A stretch of 64,000 bases of DNA from Mesorhizobium sp. B4-1-4 (GTDB taxonomy: Bacteria > Pseudomonadota > Alphaproteobacteria > Rhizobiales > Rhizobiaceae). Numbering within the stretch: position 1 is the first letter of the stretch; the number at the start of each line of letters is the position of its first letter. This document shows, piece by piece, positions 19,021-28,803 of this stretch. The DNA is taken from positions 3,658,001-3,722,000 of the forward strand of contig NZ_CP083950.1 of the NCBI RefSeq assembly GCF_006439395.2. The letters run 5' to 3'. Both the position numbers and the translations under genes were made by a program. The notes below the pieces were generated by a model that made no database searches, had not been told where the DNA came from, and was given only the letters and a program-made list of their open reading frames with translations.

Positions 19021-19649
19021 CACGCGCTCAGCTGTTTCAATTGGTCGGCCGGCATGATCGCGAACACCGCTCCCTTGGAGCGCACGGCGAACATCGTCCT
19101 GCCGTCGATCTCGACCTCCTCGCCATGGCCGACCAGCTCGTACATGACAGGCCGCGCCACCAGCGCCTCCAGCCTGCCGCGCACCAGCACATAGGGCTTC
19201 AGGCCTCCGGTCTCGTCCTCGTCGACGAAACGCAGCGGCCGCTCCGGTCCGGCCTCGACCACGTCGCCGACATTGGTGCGGAAGGTGATGATCTGTTCGC
19301 CGCCGCGGCCCGAAACATCCATCTCGACGGCGATGAAGGGCGCATCGGCGACGCGGATGCCGACCTTTTCCACCGGCGTTACCAGATAGGTCCTGCCGTC
19401 GGCATCCTTGCGCAGCACTGAGGAAAAAAGCTGGACCAGCGGCATGCGGCCGATCGGCGTTCCCAGGTAGAACCAGGTGCCGTCAGCCTTGATCTCCATA
19501 TCGAGATCACCGCAAAAGTCGGGATTCCAGTGCTCGACCGGCGCCGCGCCCTTGCCGGCACGGGCCGCACGCGCGATCAGCGCCTCGAGGCCCCGCGCCT
19601 CGGTGGCATCGGTAAGGCTTTGTTCGCGATGTGGCGAGTGTTCCGTCAT
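19020..19649 (-). CDS. DUF1285 domain-containing protein
   Basis: A 209-residue soluble protein matching DUF1285: VEHWNPDFCGDLDMEIKADG, then WFYLGTPIGRMPLVQLFSSV and a long region with YLVTPVEKVGIRVADAPFIA. The family has a two-domain beta-rich fold and unknown function. ATG 19649 is chosen over a GTG two codons earlier. It heads the DUF1285-Nudix-cca unit, with overlapping starts and stops. It is divergent from the MoxR gene, with about 140 bases between them, so the regulatory region is shared. Confidence 0.85.
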   Translation of the reverse strand: MTEHSPHREQSLTDATEARGLEALIARAARAGKGAAPVEHWNPDFCGDLDMEIKADGTWFYLGTPIGRMPLVQLFSSVLRKDADGRTYLVTPVEKVGIRVADAPFIAVEMDVSGRGGEQIITFRTNVGDVVEAGPERPLRFVDEDETGGLKPYVLVRGRLEALVARPVMYELVGHGEEVEIDGRTMFAVRSKGAVFAIMPADQLKQLSA

Positions 19650-19791
19650 GGTCACGAAATAGTCACTGTTGTTCCGCTTGTCAGCCTAAGTCTGTGATTT
19701 AAATTCGAACATAGGCGCTACGCGAGGCCGAATCGCGGCACCTATGGTATGGTGCGAGCCGGTATTTCCAAACCAAAGGGATCGATGCGGC

Positions 19792-20795
<1,004 letters not shown>

Positions 20796-20796
<1 letters not shown>

Positions 20797-21773
20797 TGGC
20801 GCGAATCGGCGAGGTCCAGGCTCCGGCAGCGACGCGCGACGCGCTCGCCCGCGGCCGGTTGCGGGCTTCGCTTGTGCCGGACCTGCTGGTCGAGGCGCGC
20901 CGCATCGTCAACACCATGATCGCCGGCTGGCATGGCCGTCGCAAACGCGGCATCGGCGAGAATTTCTGGCAGTTCCGGCCCTATGTGGAGGGTGACGCCT
21001 CGCGCATCGACTGGCGCCGCTCGGCCCGCGACGACCATACCTATGTGCGCGACCGCGAATGGGAAGCCGCCCATACGGTCTGGCTGTGGGCCGATCCCTC
21101 GCCCTCTATGCTCTACAAGTCGACGGGCGCCGGCGTCTCCAAGCAATCGCGCGCGCTGGTACTGGCCCTGGCCATGGCCGAACTGTTGTCGCGCAGCGGC
21201 GAACGCATCGCCTGGCCTGGCCTGACCGATCCGTTCACCGCGCGCAACGGCGCCGAGCGTATCGCCGCCCAGTTGATGCATGCCGGCGACTTGCCGGCAA
21301 AGCCTGACCTGTCCGATATCAGGCGCTTCTGCGACATCGTCATCGTCAGCGATTTCCTCGATCCCGTCGAGGAAACCATGGCCTGGCTCGACGTCCTCGC
21401 CCGCCACGGCGTGCGCGCCCATCTTATCGAGGTCGCCGATCCGGCCGAGGAAACCTTCCCCTATGCCGGCCGCACGGAGTTCACCGATCCGGAGACCGGC
21501 GACAAGCTGACCGCAGGACGTGCCGAGATGCTGGGCGATGAATACCGCCTGCTCTATACCGCCCGCCGCCAGGAACTGGCCGGCTGGTGCAAGCGGCTCG
21601 GCTGGAGCTTCACCGTCAACCACACAGACCGGCTGGCTTCCGACGCCCTGGTGCGCCTGCACATGGCAATGACCGCCGATGGCTCTTATGCCCGGCCGAC
21701 CTCTGGTCGTGCCGGGCTGACCTCTGCTCTTGCCGGGCCGACCTCCGGTCAGCCTGGAAAGGCCGTGGCATGA
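20796..21773 (+). CDS. DUF58 domain-containing protein
   Basis: A 325-residue protein with a DUF58 domain. The signature GIGENFWQFRPYVEGDASRI, then DWRRSARDDHTYVRDREWE, is complete, and the following WLWADPSPSM is the VWA-like MIDAS-type strand. DUF58 proteins are the standard partners of MoxR ATPases. No membrane segment is present, unlike many DUF58 proteins. The C-terminal 21 codons are three imperfect copies of a seven-residue unit (see the repeat at 21690). Its ATG overlaps the moxR stop (TGATG), and its stop overlaps the next start (ATGA). Confidence 0.9.
21690..21752 (+). repeat. Three 21-bp tandem repeats at the 3' end of the DUF58 gene
   Basis: Units at 21690-21710, 21711-21731 and 21732-21752 share the pattern GCCSGGCYGACCTCYGSTC. 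They encode ARPTSGR, AGLTSAL and AGPTSGQ. Being multiples of three they keep frame and only extend the C-terminus; copy number may vary between strains. Confidence 0.75.
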
Positions 21774-24592
21774 GCTGGCTGCCGCTCTCCTTTGGCGCTC
21801 CCATGGTGCTGTGGGGCCTGCTGGCGCTGCCGGTGATCTGGTGGCTGCTCAGGCTGACGCCGCCCAAGCCGCAGACCGAGATCTTTCCGCCGCTGAAGAT
21901 CCTGGCGCGCGTGCTGAAGCGCGAGGAGACGCCGCAGCAGAGCCCCTGGTGGCTGACGCTGCTCAGGCTGCTAATGGCGGCGCTCATCGTCGCGGCATTG
22001 GCCGAACCGGTCTTCAATCCGCGCGAGAAATTGCCGGCCGAGGGTGCGGCACTTGCGCTGGTCGTCGACAATGACTGGGCCAGTGCCGCCGACTGGAATA
22101 AACGTGTCGCCACCGCCGAACGGCTGATCGCCGATGCCGGCTCCAACGGCGTGCCGGTCATCCTTGCCTTTACCGCCGAAAAGCCCAATGCCGAGATCGG
22201 CCCCTTCGATGCCGCCGCCGCGCTGAACCGGCTGCGTGCCGCCAAGCCGCGGCCGATCCCGACCGACCGGCCCGCTGTCTATGCCCGCGTCGCCGGCGCG
22301 CTGGAGACCTTGCCCGGCGCCAGCGTCGCCGTGCTGGCCGACGGCCTGGCCGCCAAGGGCGACGAGGCCGCCTTCAACACGCTCTTGTCGAAAAATGCCT
22401 CCCGCATCGTGTGGGCAACCGCGGACCGGCTTTCCCTGACCGGCCTGATCGCGGCCGACAACCAGGTTGATGGCTTTGCCCTGACCGCCATCCGCGCGCC
22501 GGGCGATCCTGCTCCCGCGCAGGTCACCGCGGGTGCTTTCGACGACAAGGGGCGTCGCATCGCCGATGCGACGCTGACCTTCGCGCCCGGCGAAGCCACG
22601 GCCACGGGCACCATGACGGTGCCGTTCGAGTTGCGCAACGACTTCGCCTCGATCGCGCTCGACGGCGAGCACCACGCCGGTGCGGTGCGCGTGCTGGATG
22701 AAAGCTCCAAGCGCCGCCGCGTCGGGCTGCTGTCGCAGGCCGAAGCCGACCAGGCGCAGCCGCTCCTGTCGCCTCTCTACTACATCAGGCGCGCGCTGCA
22801 GCCCTTCGCCGATCTGGTCGAACCCTCCAGCGCCGACCTAGCCGACGCCATCCCGCAGATCCTCGACCAGAAGCCGGCGATGATCATCATGGCCGATATC
22901 GGCACCATTCCGGCGCAGGTGCGCCAAAGGCTGGTCGACTGGGTCGACAATGGCGGCACGCTGGTGCGTTTCGCCGGCTCGCGGCTGGCGGCCGCCGGCA
23001 ATGACGACGACCTTCTGCCGGTCCGCCTGCGCACAGGCGAGCGCTCGCTCGGCGGCGCATTGTCATGGACCTCGCCACAGCCGGTGACCGAATTTCCGAA
23101 GGCCGGCCCCTTCGCCGACCTGGCGCCGCCCACCGAGGTCACGGTGAGCAGGCAGGTACTGGCCGAGCCGACACCCGACATCGTCGAGCGCACCTGGGCC
23201 GCCCTTGCCGATGGCACGCCGCTGGTCACCGGCTTGAAGAAGGGCAAGGGCACGCTGGTGCTGTTCCACGTCACGCCCGAGGCGACCTGGTCGAACCTGC
23301 CGATATCGGGCAGCTTCGTCGAGATGCTGCGCCGCATCGTGCAGCTGTCACGCAACCAGGGCGCGGCGATCGCGAATGCCGAAGCCGCCGCCACGTCGCT
23401 GGCGCCCTATCGCATGATCGCGGCCGACGGCTCGCTGGTGCCGCCGACACCGGATGCACGTCCACTGGTGCCAGGCGCCGGCGCGCTGCCGGTGACTATC
23501 GAGAATCCGCCCGGCCTCTATGGCTCGGAGACCGGTGTCTTCGCTCACAACCTGCTTGATGCCGCGAGCACCTTCGCGCCGCTGGCGCGCCCGCAAATCA
23601 CCGTGCCGGTTACCACGATCCAGTATGCCTTCGATGAATCGCGCAACCTGAAGGGTGGGCTGGTCGCGGCAGCCCTGGTGCTGATGCTGCTCGACACGCT
23701 GGCGGTGTTGTGGATGGGCGGCCTGTTTTCGCGCCGGCCGCGCCGTGCCGGCGCGGTGGCAACCACCGCCGCGATCCTGATTGCGCTTGGCGCGCTGTTT
23801 GGCCATGCCGATCTGGCCCGCGCCGATGACGCCAAGCCGGGCGACGAGGCCGCGATCGCGGCGATCTCGAAGACCCGCATCGCCTATGTGCTGACCGGCG
23901 TGCCGGGCGACGATTCGATCAGCCGCGCCGGGCTCGAGGGCCTGACCCGTTTCCTGATCGAGAAGACCGCCCTGGAACCGGGCGCGCCAGCCGGCGTCGA
24001 CATATCGAGGGACGAACTGTCCTTTTATCCCCTGATTTACTGGCCGATCAATCCGGCGGCGCCCATGCCGAGCCAGGCCGCGATCGCTCGCATCGACGCC
24101 TATATGCAGCAGGGCGGCACGGTGCTGTTCGACACGCGCGACCAGTTCGCCAACGGCATCGGCGCCAATTCCACCAGCCCTGCGACGGAACGGCTACGCG
24201 ACATCCTCGGCAACCTCAACGTGCCGCCGCTGGAGCCGGTGCCGTCGGACCATGTGCTGACAAAATCCTTCTTCATCCTGCCCGAATTTCCCGGCCGTTT
24301 CGCCGGCAGCCCGCTCTGGGTCGAGGCATCGCTCGACGCCAGCAACGCCGACAACCGGCCGGTGCGGACTGGCGACGGCGTTTCGCCGATCATGATCACC
24401 GCCAATGATTTCGCCGGCGCCTGGGCGGTCGACGAGAATGGCGACCCTCTGCTGCCGACCGTGCCGGCCGACCCGATGCAGCGCATGTATGCGCTGCGCG
24501 CCGGGGTCAACATCATGATGTACATGCTGACCGGAAACTACAAATCCGACCAGGTGCATGTGCCGATACTGCTCGAACGGCTGGGGCAGTAG
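21770..24592 (+). CDS. Membrane protein with BatA-like N-terminus and DUF4159 domain
   Basis: A 940-residue envelope protein. The N-terminus FGAPMVLWGLLALPVIWWLL, then PPKPQTEIFPPLKIL, is the BatA/aerotolerance-type double-helix start. A second membrane segment follows near residue 70 (LLRLLMAALIVAALAEPVF). A VWA-like core and a further membrane pair (near residues 630-690) lead to the C-terminal DUF4159 domain (about 710-940), seen in RIAYVLTGVPGDDSISRAGL and YMQQGGTVLFDTRDQF. DUF4159 resembles a glutamine-amidotransferase-like fold. It is the third gene of the MoxR operon, overlapping DUF58 by four bases. It probably forms the membrane platform acted on by MoxR. Confidence 0.85.
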   Translation: MSWLPLSFGAPMVLWGLLALPVIWWLLRLTPPKPQTEIFPPLKILARVLKREETPQQSPWWLTLLRLLMAALIVAALAEPVFNPREKLPAEGAALALVVDNDWASAADWNKRVATAERLIADAGSNGVPVILAFTAEKPNAEIGPFDAAAALNRLRAAKPRPIPTDRPAVYARVAGALETLPGASVAVLADGLAAKGDEAAFNTLLSKNASRIVWATADRLSLTGLIAADNQVDGFALTAIRAPGDPAPAQVTAGAFDDKGRRIADATLTFAPGEATATGTMTVPFELRNDFASIALDGEHHAGAVRVLDESSKRRRVGLLSQAEADQAQPLLSPLYYIRRALQPFADLVEPSSADLADAIPQILDQKPAMIIMADIGTIPAQVRQRLVDWVDNGGTLVRFAGSRLAAAGNDDDLLPVRLRTGERSLGGALSWTSPQPVTEFPKAGPFADLAPPTEVTVSRQVLAEPTPDIVERTWAALADGTPLVTGLKKGKGTLVLFHVTPEATWSNLPISGSFVEMLRRIVQLSRNQGAAIANAEAAATSLAPYRMIAADGSLVPPTPDARPLVPGAGALPVTIENPPGLYGSETGVFAHNLLDAASTFAPLARPQITVPVTTIQYAFDESRNLKGGLVAAALVLMLLDTLAVLWMGGLFSRRPRRAGAVATTAAILIALGALFGHADLARADDAKPGDEAAIAAISKTRIAYVLTGVPGDDSISRAGLEGLTRFLIEKTALEPGAPAGVDISRDELSFYPLIYWPINPAAPMPSQAAIARIDAYMQQGGTVLFDTRDQFANGIGANSTSPATERLRDILGNLNVPPLEPVPSDHVLTKSFFILPEFPGRFAGSPLWVEASLDASNADNRPVRTGDGVSPIMITANDFAGAWAVDENGDPLLPTVPADPMQRMYALRAGVNIMMYMLTGNYKSDQVHVPILLERLGQ

Positions 24593-24655
24593 GATGAGGT
24601 TCTTTGTTACGCTCCCCACGCGGATCGGCCCCTCCCCACAAAGGGAGGATAAGGC

Positions 24656-26734
24656 ATGAACTGGTCGATCTCCTTCGAACCGCTGATCTCCTGGCCGCTT
24701 TGGGCCCTGGTGCTTGTGCCGCTGGCGCTGCTTGCGCTTGTCGGCCTGTGGTTTCGCCAGCGCGGCGCGATCCTGCGCTTCGTCGCCCTGCTGGCGCTCG
24801 CCGCCGCCCTCTTCAATCCGGTGTTCCTCAATGAGGAGCGTGATCCGCTGAAGAGCGTGGTTGCCCTGATCGTCGACCGCAGCCAGAGCCAGGATATTGG
24901 CGACCGCACCAAGCAGACCGACGAGGCGCTCGCCGGGCTGCAACAGCGTCTTGGCCGCTTCAAGCAGTTCGACGTCCGCGTCGTCGAGGCCGGCAAGTCC
25001 GACGCCGCCGAGGAGCGCACCGAAACCCGGCTGTTCAGCGCGCTGGAAGGCGCCTTCCGCGACGTGCCGCCCTCGCGTGTCGGCGGCGCCATCATGATCA
25101 CCGATGGCGAGGTGCACGACGCGCCTCCGGGCGCGCCCGACTTCAACGCTCCGCTGCATGCGCTGATCACCGGCAACGAGCACGAGAAAGACCGCCGCAT
25201 CCGCTTCGAGAACGCGCCGCGCTTCGGCCTCGTCGGCAAGCCGCTCGACATGACCTACCGCGTCATCTCGACGGAGAACGAGAGCGGCCCTGTCGATGTG
25301 CGTGTCTCGGTCAATGGCGAACAGGTTGCGGTCGAGCACGCCACCGTTGGCCAGGCGATGCCGCTGCAGGTGACCATTCCGGGCGCCGGCCGCAACATCA
25401 TCGAACTCGCCATCGACCGCGAACCGGGCGAATTGACCGATACCAACAACCGCGCCATCGCGCTGGTCGACGGCATCCGCGAGAATTTGCGCGTGCTGCT
25501 CGTCTCCGGCGAGCCGCATGCCGGCGAGCGCACCTGGCGCAACCTGTTGAAATCCGACGCCTCGGTCGATCTCGTCCATTTCACCATTCTGAGGCCCCCC
25601 GAGAAGCAGGATGGCACGCCGATCAACGAATTGTCGCTGATCGCCTTCCCGACCCGCGAGCTGTTCGTCGAGAAGATCAAGGATTTCGACCTCATCATCT
25701 TCGACCGCTACCAGCACCGCGACGTGCTGCCGATCCTCTATTACGACTACATCTCGGAATATGTCGAAAAGGGCGGCGCGCTGCTGATCGCCGCCGGCCC
25801 CGAATATGCCGGAGAAAGTTCGATCGCGCGTACACCGCTGATGTCGGCCCTGCCCGCCATGCCGACCGGCGAGGTGGTCGAAAAGGCCTTCTATCCACGC
25901 CTGACCGATCTCGGCCAACGTCACCCGGTGACGCGCGGCCTCGACGGTTCGGCCACAGAACCGCCGCACTGGAGCCGCTGGTTCCGCACCATCGGGGTGC
26001 AGAACCCGCAAGGCGAAGTGGTGATGAAGGGGGCCGACAACCGGCCGCTGCTCCTGCTCGACCGCAAGGGCGAAGGCCGTGTCGGCATGCTCCTGTCCGA
26101 TCAGGGCTGGCTGTGGGCGCGCGGCTTCGAGGGCGGCGGTCCGCATGTCCAGCTCTACCGGCGCATCGCCCACTGGCTGATGAAGGAGCCTGAGCTCGAG
26201 GAAGAGCGGTTGACCGCCGAGGGACGCGGCATGGTGCTGGAGATCCGCCGCCAGACGATGGCCGACCAACCCGGCCCGGCACAGATCATCACCCCCTCCG
26301 GCAAGACTTTGACGGTCAAGCTCGAGAAGTCCGAGCCCGGCGTCTTCCTCGGCAGCGTCCAGACCAGTGAGATCGGCCTCTTCCAGGTCGCCAATGGCGA
26401 TCTCACCGCGCTGGCCCATGTCGGACCGGTCAACGCGCCGGAATTCGCCGATGTCGTCTCCACCGAGGACCGGCTGAAGGCGCCTGCGGAAGCCACCGGC
26501 GGCAGCGTGCGCCGGCTGACCCCGTCCGCCGCCACTGGCAGCGAGGTGAGCCTGCCTTCCATCGTGCCGGTGCGCTCGGCCGGCGCAGCCTCCGGCAGCG
26601 ACTGGATCGGCCTGCGCACCACCGACGACAGCGTCCTGAAGGCCGTCTCGCGCGTGCCGCTGTTCGGTGGCTTCCTCGGTCTCGGCCTGTTGCTTCTGGC
26701 GATGGGCTCGATGTGGTATCGCGAGGGAAGATGA
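24656..26734 (+). CDS. Large membrane protein of the MoxR operon
   Basis: A 692-residue protein with two N-terminal membrane helices (WPLWALVLVPLALLALVGLW and ILRFVALLALAAALFNPVFL), a long periplasmic or cytoplasmic middle, and one C-terminal helix (FGGFLGLGLLLLAMGSMWY). VVALIVDRSQSQDIGDR is VWA-like, with D-x-S-x-S, and a later block, DLIIFDRYQHRDVLPILYYD with YVEKGGALLIAAGPEY, resembles a glutamine-amidotransferase-like domain. It is the last gene of the operon, 63 bases after DUF4159, with a short palindrome in the gap. Such proteins accompany MoxR-DUF58-DUF4159 in alphaproteobacteria; the role of the set is unknown. Confidence 0.8.
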   Translation: MNWSISFEPLISWPLWALVLVPLALLALVGLWFRQRGAILRFVALLALAAALFNPVFLNEERDPLKSVVALIVDRSQSQDIGDRTKQTDEALAGLQQRLGRFKQFDVRVVEAGKSDAAEERTETRLFSALEGAFRDVPPSRVGGAIMITDGEVHDAPPGAPDFNAPLHALITGNEHEKDRRIRFENAPRFGLVGKPLDMTYRVISTENESGPVDVRVSVNGEQVAVEHATVGQAMPLQVTIPGAGRNIIELAIDREPGELTDTNNRAIALVDGIRENLRVLLVSGEPHAGERTWRNLLKSDASVDLVHFTILRPPEKQDGTPINELSLIAFPTRELFVEKIKDFDLIIFDRYQHRDVLPILYYDYISEYVEKGGALLIAAGPEYAGESSIARTPLMSALPAMPTGEVVEKAFYPRLTDLGQRHPVTRGLDGSATEPPHWSRWFRTIGVQNPQGEVVMKGADNRPLLLLDRKGEGRVGMLLSDQGWLWARGFEGGGPHVQLYRRIAHWLMKEPELEEERLTAEGRGMVLEIRRQTMADQPGPAQIITPSGKTLTVKLEKSEPGVFLGSVQTSEIGLFQVANGDLTALAHVGPVNAPEFADVVSTEDRLKAPAEATGGSVRRLTPSAATGSEVSLPSIVPVRSAGAASGSDWIGLRTTDDSVLKAVSRVPLFGGFLGLGLLLLAMGSMWYREGR

Positions 26735-26989
26735 GCTTCCCTTCTCCCCGTCTCTATACGGGGAGAAGGTGCCGGCAGGCGGATGAGGGGGTGAGAAGCG
26801 GTCCGCATGGCGGACGAAAAGCCAATTGCTTGGCTTTTCGAGCTTCGAACGCCCTGAGCCTGCGAAGGGCCGCCATTGCGCCATGGCTCCCGGCCCTTCA
26901 CGGCATGGGGCGTCTGTCGGGGCCCCGTTGCCTCCGGCAACAGCGTTCGCTCGCCCTCACATGAATTCACCCACGGCGAACCGGCGGCT
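26735..26989. repeat. Mosaic of palindromic intergenic repeats
   Basis: The 255-base gap between convergent genes is made of palindromes: CCTTCTCCCCGT...ACGGGGAGAAGG (26744-26769), AAAAGCCAA-TTGC-TTGGCTTTT (around 26817-26838) and GTTGCC-TCC-GGCAAC (around 26929-26943). The first, with its following GATGAGGGGGTGAG, looks like a dispersed repeat of rhizobial genomes; related CTCCCCGT palindromes recur at 40014-40067 and 40489-40543. No gene is seen. Confidence 0.6.
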
Positions 26990-27295
26990 CTACTCCTCCG
27001 GCTCCGTCGTGAACAGCAGCGGGTAGCCCTTGGCCTTGCCGGCGTCGGTGGCCCGCGTCGCCTTGGTTTCGGCGACATCCTTGGTAAAGACCGCGACGAC
27101 GCAGACGCCGCGCCGGTGCGCGGTGATCATGATCCGGTGCGCCTGGTCTTCGCTGAGCTTGAACTCGCCCTTCAGCACCGTCACCACGAATTCGCGCGGG
27201 GTGAAATCGTCATTGATCAGGATGACCTTGTAGAGCTTCGGCCGCTCGGTCTGCGGCTTGACCTTGGTTCGCGGTTTTGTGGTGATTTCTGGCAT
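26990..27295 (-). CDS. clpS: ATP-dependent Clp protease adaptor ClpS (ClpS2-like)
   Basis: A 101-residue adaptor that delivers N-degron substrates to ClpAP. The core is clear: LYKVILINDDFTPREFVVTV with the substrate-binding Asn-Asp-Asp, then AHRIMITAHRRGVCVVAVFT and KDVAETKATRATD. The residue that gates the pocket is usually Met (TPMEF) but is Arg here (TPREF). No clpA follows, unlike the common clpS-clpA pair, so this is probably the second, orphan ClpS of rhizobia. ATG 27295 gives MPEITTKPRTKVKPQTERPK, a basic flexible tail as expected. Confidence 0.9.
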   Translation of the reverse strand: MPEITTKPRTKVKPQTERPKLYKVILINDDFTPREFVVTVLKGEFKLSEDQAHRIMITAHRRGVCVVAVFTKDVAETKATRATDAGKAKGYPLLFTTEPEE

Positions 27296-27435
27296 CGGAA
27301 CCGGCAGTTTCCCGATCGGGCTTCGCCTCGCATTTTGCCACGCGCGGCAGCGATCGTCCATTTTGGATTGGCATGCAGACCGTCGGCGGGCCGGCCCGGT
27401 CATTCACGTTCATGTGGGAAATTGTCGGTCGCGGT

Positions 27436-27750
27436 TCAACGGCCCTGACGGCCGAAGATGCGGCGATTTGCGTCGGCATCCGCCCGGTGTTCCATCCATG
27501 CCGCGATCGGCCACGCGACGACGCAGATCAGCGTCACGCTGGTGAGCAGGATCAGCAGCCAGGTCTGTGCCGGCGTGATGTAGTCCCACTTGCTGGAAAT
27601 GGCTGGCGCAAACAGCGAAGGCTCTGTGCGCCCGCTCGCCGGATCCGGCACCGGGCTGGCGGTGAGCAGGATCAGCACCCTGGCAATGCCGGTGGCAACC
27701 AGGCCGCCGAACACTATCGAACGCAAAATGGACGAAAGCCGCTTCTTCAT
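27436..27750 (-). CDS. Small inner-membrane protein of unknown function
   Basis: A 104-residue protein with two membrane helices: SIVFGGLVATGIARVLILLT (about 11-30) and TWLLILLTSVTLICVVAWPI (about 63-84). The loop between them, rich in Pro and Ser, would lie in the periplasm if both ends are cytoplasmic, as the Lys/Arg at each end suggests. No family is recognised. It lies 140 bases upstream of clpS on the same strand, separate from the Lys-rich secreted protein gene by a strong hairpin. Confidence 0.55.
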   Translation of the reverse strand: MKKRLSSILRSIVFGGLVATGIARVLILLTASPVPDPASGRTEPSLFAPAISSKWDYITPAQTWLLILLTSVTLICVVAWPIAAWMEHRADADANRRIFGRQGR

Positions 27751-27851
27751 GCGGGCAGTCCTACAGGGCCGGCGTTGCAAACGGGTTAAGGCAGGTCGAA
27801 GCGCGTGACCGGAAGCCACCGGTGCTCAGTTTCCGATCAAGCGCATGGCAG

Positions 27852-27888
27852 AAGGCCGCCCCAGCCGGTTTGCGGCTAGGGCGGCCTT
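27852..27888 (-). terminator. Strong hairpin after the Lys/Ala-rich protein gene
   Basis: Ten-bp arms AAGGCCGCCC (27852-27861) and GGGCGGCCTT (27879-27888) enclose a second 5-bp stem AGCCG/CGGCT. It lies 26 bases beyond the stop of the gene at 27914. There is no long T-run, but the stem is very stable. Confidence 0.6.
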
Positions 27889-27913
27889 GATGGAGAGGTG
27901 TCCTGGGACCTGA

Positions 27914-28186
27914 TTAGGCCTTCTTCGGAGCAGCCTTCTTCGGAGCAGCCTTCTTGGCGGATTTCTTGACCGGGCACTTATGCTTCTTGGTCACCTTGCA
28001 GGCCTTCGCGGCCTTCTTCATCGGAGCAGCCTTCGCGGCCGGAGCGGTGGCGGCAGGCGCAGTGGTGGTCGTGGTGGCAGCCGGAGCAGTGGTCGTGGTC
28101 GTGGTGGCGGCGGCGTTGCCGAGAGCCGGCATCGAGAAGGCGAGAGCAACGGCGAGACCGAGGGCGGACAGGAGGGACTTTTTCAT
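27914..28186 (-). CDS. Exported low-complexity Lys/Ala/Thr-rich protein
   Basis: A 90-residue exported protein: signal peptide MKKSLLSALGLAVALAFSMP with cleavage near GNA-A, then a Thr/Ala/Pro tract with two copies of TTTTTAPAA, then a basic tail KKHKCPVKKSAKKAAPKKAA. Two Cys residues (ACKV and KCPV) may form a disulfide. The tail resembles histone H1-like or polyhydroxyalkanoate-associated Lys/Ala repeats but follows a signal peptide, so it would act in the periplasm or outside, perhaps binding acidic polysaccharide or DNA. That role is inference. Confidence 0.6.
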   Translation of the reverse strand: MKKSLLSALGLAVALAFSMPALGNAAATTTTTTAPAATTTTTAPAATAPAAKAAPMKKAAKACKVTKKHKCPVKKSAKKAAPKKAAPKKA

Positions 28187-28223
28187 GGCTACGTTCCTTT
28201 TTCTTGCGGGTCGAGTTTGAGCG

Positions 28224-28523
28224 TCACTGAACTGGGTCGTTCGGTGTCACTCCAAGCAGCTTCAAAGCGTTGGCGAGCATCCGGATGCCCTGCGCCTGTT
28301 TCTTGGCGGCGCAGTACCGGTTGCCCTTTCTCTGAAGTGCCTTTGCCGCGGTGACCTGCGTTGCCGTGGCATGGGTTTCGAGTGCTTCATCAAATTGGTG
28401 GCTGAGATTGGCGCACCGTTCAGTCCGGGTGAGCGGCGCCTTTGCATCGGATTGTCCAACAGCGGTGGTGACCAGGCCAAGACCCAGCAACGCACCCAAC
28501 AGACTGATCGACAACCTTGGCAT
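28224..28523 (-). CDS. Small exported protein of unknown function
   Basis: A 99-residue protein with an N-terminal signal peptide (MPRLSISLLGALLGLGLVTT, cleaved near AVG-Q). The mature part is helical, TERCANLSHQFDEALETHAT and AKALQRKGNRYCAAKKQAQG, with two Cys spaced so as to bridge the two helices. It is 37 bases upstream of the Lys-rich exported protein gene on the same strand, so the two may be co-expressed. No family is recognised. ATG 28523 is chosen because it begins the signal peptide directly. Confidence 0.55.
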   Translation of the reverse strand: MPRLSISLLGALLGLGLVTTAVGQSDAKAPLTRTERCANLSHQFDEALETHATATQVTAAKALQRKGNRYCAAKKQAQGIRMLANALKLLGVTPNDPVQ

Positions 28524-28803
28524 CGGTTTATCCGCGAACCCGGAGACTATCGTCGCAGCCAATGACCTGACCGCCACGGCACCGTTATGCCGCCCTACCT
28601 TTTCAGGAGTTTTTCCGGATTGTAGAATTTTGTTTCTGGATTGTTTCTGGCTCGCCGGCGGAAAGCCGCCAAATGCTCTCTATGCGGGAAAGCGGAATTC
28701 CTTCCACCTTAAAATGCAAGGCACTGGCCAACATATGGCCCGAATTCTATCGTGTGGCTCAGCCACCAAGAATCGCTTTGCCGGCAACCGAGACGGGGCA
28801 CCT

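Noticed and set aside
24194-26884. An 896-codon frame opposite the MoxR operon membrane protein
   Set aside because: Its codons are the complement of a plausible membrane protein gene, and the product has no hydrophobic pattern or motif.
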